Below, one piece after another: positions 58,641-64,000 of a DNA stretch of 64,000 bases. Origin of the DNA: Ananas comosus (taxonomy: Eukaryota; Streptophyta; Magnoliopsida; Poales; Bromeliaceae); the NCBI RefSeq assembly GCF_001540865.1, contig NW_017893358.1:38217-102216 (forward strand). Reading direction: 5' to 3'. Both the position numbers and the translations under genes were made by a program. The notes below the pieces were generated by a model. That model was not told the DNA's origin. It did not search any database and saw only the letters and a program-made list of their open reading frames with translations. How positions within the stretch are numbered: position 1 is the first letter of the stretch; each line of letters starts with the position of its first letter.

Positions 58641-59496
58641 GGGTAGGATTGATGGCCTGTGGCTCACCTATGGAGACCGAGATAAGCGGTTTGGCTGATA
58701 ACTCGGTTGAGGAGTTTGGCCGGGAATCACGAACGAAGTGTTCATGTGAGTTTGTTGCAAGAGCGAATTGGTGTTCGCCGTGGCTTATGATATCAAAAGA
58801 TAAAGTGGTCTCTAGGAGACACTTGCATAATAAATAGTCACGTGGAAATTGAGGATAATGCTCTCTTAAGGGTTAAGATTGGAGATGTGCCGGAGTGTGC
58901 CATCTCGCTATAGAGCAAAGGTCCGATTGTGACTGGAACACTCGCGATAAAACGATCACCTCTGATATTGCTTCTAGGCAATGCCGGTGGTCGAATCGGA
59001 GTGTATTCCCTGAAGGAAAGGTGAATCTAGAGAAGAGTTTTAATGCAGACTCTTGGATAGTCAAAGTGGTGACGTGCCACATAGTGGAGGCTCGAGTGAT
59101 TCGAGAAGGTCTACCTGTGTGCATTGTGTGGTGGTAGTGGACCATTCGATTAGTTGGTGCATCCTTGTTGGATCCACACCATGAGGAAGGCGGGTAGTCC
59201 CGATCTCGAAGCAAGTGGTATGACCTTGGTGCGCTGGTTAACGAGCGGTGTTGGAGCGTGTAGAGTCGTCGAGTGTCGACTTGCGCTGCCACCGAGACGT
59301 GCGGAAGTCGTAATGCACTTTCGGTGTTGCACTTGGCAAATGTATGTGAGGGTGGTCTCGCATCCTACGTAGTGGGCCTTTGGACAACTCCAATGAGTGT
59401 AAGGCCACTCCGGAGTGGGAAAGTGCATTGGTACCCTCAATTACTCAATAAGTCAAGTTGAGTTGTAATTTAAGATTAGAGGATGAAACTCTTATT
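58641..59496 (+). other. 3' internal region of a plus-strand gypsy element (family A)
   Basis: Noncoding sequence precedes a polypurine tract and LTR. The short frames have no recognisable domain. The junction at 58640 with the minus-strand Pol is abrupt, and both elements are cut there. Confidence 0.5.
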
Positions 59497-59509
59497 AAGT
59501 AAGGGAGGG
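59497..59509 (+). other. Polypurine tract of gypsy element A
   Basis: AGTAAGGGAGGG lies directly before the LTR start TGTAGCATACCG. Confidence 0.75.
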
Positions 59510-61022
59510 TGTAGCATACCGAACTTCTATAATTATGAAGTTATGGGGTATGTTAATTTGGAAAGCTATTAGGATGGTTCCGGTAAAGTTTGGGAGAATT
59601 CAAGTGTTTTCGGTACGCGTCGGGCGCGAAACGGAACCCAAAAACCTAGATTGGACCTTCGCCGAAATCCGGCAAGGCGTGGATGAAAAGATGCTTTAAA
59701 CACAATCGAAAACGTGTTTTGGGGGTCTCGGTACGATTAGAGACGAATCGGAGGCCCTACGAGTGAAAACGAGCGAAAACGGACCAAAGGCTGAAATTGC
59801 TGAAAATTTGGCTAAGTCCTTAAAAATGCTGATTTTTTGAACCTACGAGGTCCGGATCCTAAGGCCAAGGTCCGGACCCTAGGGCCAAGCTCTGGACCTT
59901 GAGCCCAAAAAGTGACCAGTTTAAGTGGCAAACTTGTAAATTATTGGTAGGGGTTTGACTTAAAAGGGGGCCATCTCCTTCCATCTCCCTCAGCCATTTT
60001 TGGCCCACCACCCACACACACACTAGGGTAGAGAGAGAAACACCTCTCCCTTTCTCTAGATTTCTCCCTCCTCACTCTAGATCTCTCTCCCAAACTTTGG
60101 GATTTGGTGGAGAAGAGGCTTGGGAACGCGTTGGAAGTGTTAGATCGGATTTTCGTGCGCCCGGTGGAGCGGGGTGCTTCCGGCTCGGCGTTCAGATTTT
60201 GGTAAGCTTTTGGGATTTTATTTAATCCTTAATGCTTAGTGTTCTAGTAGCCTCTAAAGCATTTCTAGAATGTTTTCTCCATAAGATTTGGGCTTAATTG
60301 GGGATTTCTACATGCTAGGATTAGAAATTGGGTTTTGGGCAAATGGTGGGTTTTGATCTAATTAAACCCCATATTTCTCTAATTGAAGGTTAGAGATGAG
60401 CCCCTAACAACTCTAAGTTGAGAATCGACGAGAGTTCGGTGATCGTTTGCGAGTGCGGGCCGAACTGGATCACGAATGCCGCGAGAGGCCGATTGCAAGT
60501 GTTGACAAGCAATCGGATAGCGTTGAGAGGTGGGTTGTGCTTCACCGAAGCGACTAGGTCGCCTCCATGTTGAAGTGGAGTATGATTTTCTAATTGATGT
60601 ATATAGGTGTATTGGTAGGCTTATATGATAATATGAGTGCTTGAAACATATTATGTAGTTGATGTTACCTACCATTGAGATGAAATGCTTAATGATATAT
60701 GGTATATGCTAGATGAGATGCATGATGATATATTGTATATGCTAGATGAAATGCATGAAATAGATGAAGTGCATGATGACATATTGTAGCATTGCTAGAT
60801 GGAATGCATGTTGACATGTCTTGAGTTGCTAGATAATAAATACGCATGTTGACATGTTGTGTTTTATAATATGAATGCAGGAATCATATTATGTTGATTG
60901 ATGTCACCTACCATTGAGATTAATGCATGATGACATATTGTAGAATATGCGAGATGAATGCATTTTGCCATATTGCGGATTATGTCAAAAGGCCTATGCA
61001 TGTTGAACTTGGGTCGATACCT
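59510..61022 (+). mobile_element. Gypsy 3' LTR, family A, broken by LTR B
   Basis: It starts TGTAGCATACCGAACTTC after a polypurine tract. Order of parts: GGCTAAGTCC box, TCCGGA palindromes (59850-59900), TTAAAAGGGG box, CT-rich leader, intron-like GGTAAGC, then a distal block with the AGTGTTGACAAGCAATCGGA segment shared with A'. It has no CA end; LTR B starts at 61023. Confidence 0.75.
59848..59967 (+). promoter_or_regulatory. TCCGGA palindrome cassette and TATA-like box, LTR A
   Basis: GGTCCGGATCC (59849-59859) and GGGTCCGGACC-type words (about 59868-59879), then CTCTGGACC, are repeated with AGGCCAAG spacers. They stand where other LTRs have ACCGGT palindromes, about 60 bases before CTTAAAAG. 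Confidence 0.6.
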
Positions 61023-61859
61023 TGTAACGCACTGGACCTTTGCAAATTGTAAGGTTCGAGTGTTGGAGCAGAGTTCTGAACTTTTTAAGATATTCTGGAG
61101 GGTCATTGACAGTGTTCCGACCTATGGCTCGTATCCCGAGATTTATGGTATTTTAAGTAGCGCTAAGCCCACCAAAGAGGAGGACTTAGGCTGCTCTCGG
61201 GTTACCTCTGTAGGGCAGTGTACCGGTACAGCCTTGATGGTTGTACCAGTACAGAAAGTGTACCGGTACACCTTGATGGTTGTACCGGTACAGATGTGGT
61301 GAATTGCCAACCCGAGGCTCGGGTTTGCATTTTCGTGGGATTTGTACCAGTACACTTTCCCGTGTACAGGTACACTTTTGTAGATTTTGAGCAGTTTGAA
61401 CTACAGGAGTGTTTTTGCAATTGTGGCCTATCTATATGTAACTCCACGCCCCTTTGTTGCTTCCCTGAGCTTGGGAACAGAGGAGAGAAGGTAGGGGAGC
61501 CATCCACTCCATCTCTTTCATTTTCTTTTGATTTTAGCTTGGGTTTTTTAAGTTAATTTCTTCTTTTTGCTTCTTCTCCTTCTTGGTGCTATTTCCACCA
61601 TGGGAGAAGCACTAGCTTGGTGTTTGGAGCTTGTGGCAAGGAAGGACTTCAACCCTAGCTTACTTGGAGCCTTGTCTTGGACCTCTTGAGAGGTTAGTAA
61701 CATGTTTCTATCCTTTGATTCATGTTTTGGTAGATTCTACCCTTTGGAACCCTAGATATAAGATTTAGGGTTATTTTTGGGGATTTCGGATTTATAGCTT
61801 TTAGAACCAAATTGATTGGTTTAGAACCTTTGTTTAGATTTGTTTTGAAGGACTCTAAC
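61023..61859 (+). mobile_element. Gypsy LTR, family B, broken by LTR C
   Basis: It starts TGTAACGCACTGGACC. The order matches the minus-strand LTR at 53658-55562. It stops after GGACTCTAAC where LTR C begins. Confidence 0.75.
61219..61439 (+). promoter_or_regulatory. TGTACCGGTACA cassette and TATA-like box, LTR B (plus copy)
   Basis: TGTACCGGTACA occurs at 61219, 61259 and 61281, with variants TGTACCAGTACA (61242 and about 61340) and TGTACAGGTACA. CTATATGT follows about 60 bases later (61432). Confidence 0.75.
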
Positions 61860-62805
61860 TGTAATATACCGAAAATTCGAAAAATAAATATCGAACTTTA
61901 GTCAAATTGACCAAAATACGAGGATGGTACACATCGAAAAGTCCGAAGGTGTTAAAATGATCAAGAGTGCGTTGTGGAAGGTTTTCGAGAGCTAAAAAAT
62001 CAAATTCTGCAAAACTGTAGATTTTGAGCTCTCGGGGACCGGTCCCTGGTGGGAGAGACCGGTCCCCGAACGCGTGAGAAATGAGACAACCGAAAAATCG
62101 GCTAAGTCCCTCAGAACCAGCTCTCGGGAACCGGTCCCTCCCCGAGAGACCGGTCCCCCAGAGACCGGTCCCACCAGAGAGAGACCGGTTGAATCACGCG
62201 GAGCAGCTCTGGCTGCGCAGGGTGGACCTTCGAGAACCGGTCCCTGATGGATAGACCGGTCCCCGCCTGCGCGAACAGCCCAGTGCAGGCTGTGTGAAAG
62301 AGTAAACGTTGAGGGGTTTAGCTGCAACTTTGCAACCCAATGAGCTATGTATTGGGGTAATGAGGTATTTCTCTCATTCTCACCCTCTCATTCCCTCTCA
62401 TCTCTCTTTCTCTCTCTAGAAGACAAGAAGGAGAAGAAGAAGAGAAGGAAAAGGAAGAAAAAGAAGAAGAAGAAAGTGGAGAAGAAACTATTGGAGTGAA
62501 GCAACTTCATCTTCTTCCTCTCTAGAGCAAGAAAGGAGCAAGCTTATAGGTAAGCTTTGCCCCTTCTCATGTTAAATCCCAAACTAGGGTTTGGATTAGA
62601 GCAAGGATGGTTTTTATAGAACTTTTAGAGTATTGGAAGCTTTTCTTTTGCTTCTTTAGAGATCATGACCATGAAAATGGTGAAGCTTGAGGTGAACTTC
62701 ATCACCTCTCATGGTGAAACCCTAAGTAGGGTTTTGATTTGCCTAAAGATGGTTCTAATGGACTTTTTAGTGTAAATTTTGAGGAGCCCAAGGATCTATC
62801 TAGAT
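61860..62805 (+). mobile_element. Gypsy-type LTR, family C, broken by LTR D
   Basis: It starts TGTAATATACCGAAAATTCG, related to LTR A. It has a GGCTAAGTCC box, an ACCGGT cassette, CT- and GA-rich leader tracts (62370-62490), then GGTAAGC and distal sequence. It stops at TCTAGAT where LTR D begins. Confidence 0.7.
62034..62265 (+). promoter_or_regulatory. ACCGGT palindrome cassette, LTR C
   Basis: At least seven ACCGGT cores occur in GGGGACCGGTCCC, GAGACCGGTCCCC and GGAACCGGTCCC forms. The GGCTAAGTCC box lies between two groups. No clear TATA box follows at the usual distance. Confidence 0.7.
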
Positions 62806-64000
62806 TGTATATATCACCTAGAGGGGGGTGAATAGGTGAACGGCCAAAAACCACAAATCTCGATGCAATAAAAATAAATGCGGAAAATAAAAAGCACACC
62901 GAGATTTACGTGGAAAAACTCCAACTTGGAGAAAAACCACGGGGACCAACACGCCGAAAAACAATTACACTAAAAGAAAAGTACCAGGTGATTATCGACC
63001 TCCACGGACTCAACCTCTCTTAACCTCCTATGAAATCTTCGCGTACCCTCCGGTGTTGGTCGACAAAAAAAAAACCCTCACGTTCGAATCCGACGAACGC
63101 CCTCCACTTCGAATCCACGAAGTTCAATCACGCGAATCACCCACGACGCCACTGAATCCACGAGCCCGATCCGAATCCACGAACCGCGTCAAAATACGCC
63201 GGAACCCACACGTACCATAAGAATATCATGAATTTGTGAATCCTCGTCTTTGAGGATATTGCTAAGAAAACAGAAATAGAACTCCAGGAAGCGGAGATCA
63301 ATCGACATATTAATATCAAATTTCAATATCTCGATTTGATCTAAAAGAGGCTTTTTGTAGAAAATAGGTTTTTGATGAAATCCGAGCCTCTAGGGTTTCT
63401 CAAATATGAATTTTCGTGATGCTTCATATGTTAGAGAAGCCCAATAACTTATTTATAGACTTTAGAATCAAAACAGAGTAGGATTAGAAAGTTTCTTTCC
63501 AAAATCAGCATCTCGTACCGGAACAAGGAAAGCTGTCCAGGGTACACCATGACGGAAGATTTTTCTGCGAAGCTCCTGTACCTTGGATAGCTTCAGCTTG
63601 TTCCGGAACAGGGCTTGTACCGGTACAGCATGAAGGTTGTACCGGAACAACCATCAAACTTCTCTGCGCAACGCTGATGGCTGTACCCTAGACAGAAAAC
63701 CCTTGTACCGGTACAACAATGCAATTTTCGCTGAAAATGCATTGTTTTGAGTTTTACAAGCTCTTACAAACTTTCTAATCACTTACAACTTGAAAACATG
63801 ATTCTAAGATCTATAATTAAGTATGAATCACCATAAACAGGATTTAAAGCTTACCTAAGCATCATGATTCATGTTTTACGTGTTTTGCGTCCTTTCCGAT
63901 TCTTCGAAGTCTTGAATTCTTCGATCTTCAATACTCCGCTCCGGACTTCTTCAAGACTCCGACTCGACCCACGAAACTTGCCAACACATAGGACCTAACA
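62806..64000 (-). mobile_element. Copia (Sirevirus-like) LTR, family D
   Basis: On the minus strand the LTR starts TGTTAGGTCCTATGTG (64000) and ends in the CACCTATTCACCCCCCTC..TATATACA block (62806). That end block is shared with the LTRs at 41131 and 52229. At 1,195 bp it appears complete and ends at the window edge, so it may be solo or part of an element beyond. Confidence 0.8.
63450..63715 (-). promoter_or_regulatory. TGTACCGGTACA cassette and TATA box, LTR D
   Basis: Perfect TGTACCGGTACA occurs at 63616-63627 and 63704-63715, with variants TTGTTCCGGAACAG, TTGTACCGGAACAA and CGTACCGGAAC. About 55 bases after the last variant on minus lies TATAAATA (63450-63457), the same box as in the Sirevirus-like LTR. 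Confidence 0.75.

Noticed and set aside
58649..59461. Several 60-139-residue frames on both strands
   Set aside because: They lie in the noncoding 3' region of a gypsy element, overlap one another and show no motif.
62034..62265. Regularly spaced palindromes considered as a CRISPR-like array
   Set aside because: The window is a eukaryotic LTR, spacers are short and degenerate, repeats are imperfect and no cas-like genes exist.
63085..63120. TTCGAATCC words resembling tRNA T-loops (also near 18990 and 43776)
   Set aside because: No acceptor, D or anticodon stems could be folded around them; they lie inside LTRs.

Overview
This window is plant nuclear DNA made almost entirely of transposable elements. 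It holds Ty1/copia and Ty3/gypsy LTR retrotransposons with tRNA-iMet-type primer sites (TGGTATCAGAG), a Sirevirus-like copia element, CACTA transposon ends, several MITE families and many AT microsatellites. No complete host gene is visible. The only host-gene candidate is a promoter, 5' leader and 24-codon first exon at about 32850-33183. The repeat types suggest an angiosperm, perhaps a monocot, but I cannot name the species from sequence alone. Six N runs or single Ns mark contig joins, and several oddities beside them look like assembly effects.

Layout. 1-3291: two minus-oriented gypsy LTR remnants (families A' and F1). 3949-8914: a minus-strand copia element with its 3' LTR (G1), an intact pol frame and a truncated gag. 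8915-13890: AT-rich debris with a copia integrase relic. 13891-24025: a minus-strand gypsy element with very long GC-rich LTRs (F2, F3), PPT, PBS and gag but no pol. It also contains a foreign copia LTR piece (G2). 24078-24622: another copy of that piece (G3). 24648-33200: the least repetitive stretch, with MITEs, then the orphan exon. 33337-33954: a perfect 618-bp palindrome. 34677-36459: the same MITE-bearing segment twice, across an N gap. 37443-38978: a MITE and a CACTA end.

39922-52229 is a Sirevirus-like element with a 5-bp target duplication (CAGAT). It has 5' and 3' LTRs, PBS, PPT, a broken gag-protease, RT/RNase H and a broken extra ORF. Nested inside it are LTR fragments at 43675-44461 and a solo LTR with its own duplication (GATAG) at 48630-50537. 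The element sits inside another LTR (family E). 53658-58640 is a decayed minus-strand gypsy pol with its 3' LTR (family B). 58641-64000 is a Russian-doll series in which LTR A is broken by LTR B, B by LTR C, and C by copia LTR D.

The main unexplained signal is a cassette of short palindromes sharing an ACCGGT core (GGGACCGGTCCC or TGTACCGGTACA). It recurs in LTRs of both copia and gypsy families, mostly about 55-85 bp upstream of the TATA box. A related cassette with a TCCGGA core fills the same slot in LTR A. A further pair lies inside the Sirevirus-like element, ahead of its extra ORF. Several rearrangement breakpoints fall in or beside these cassettes.
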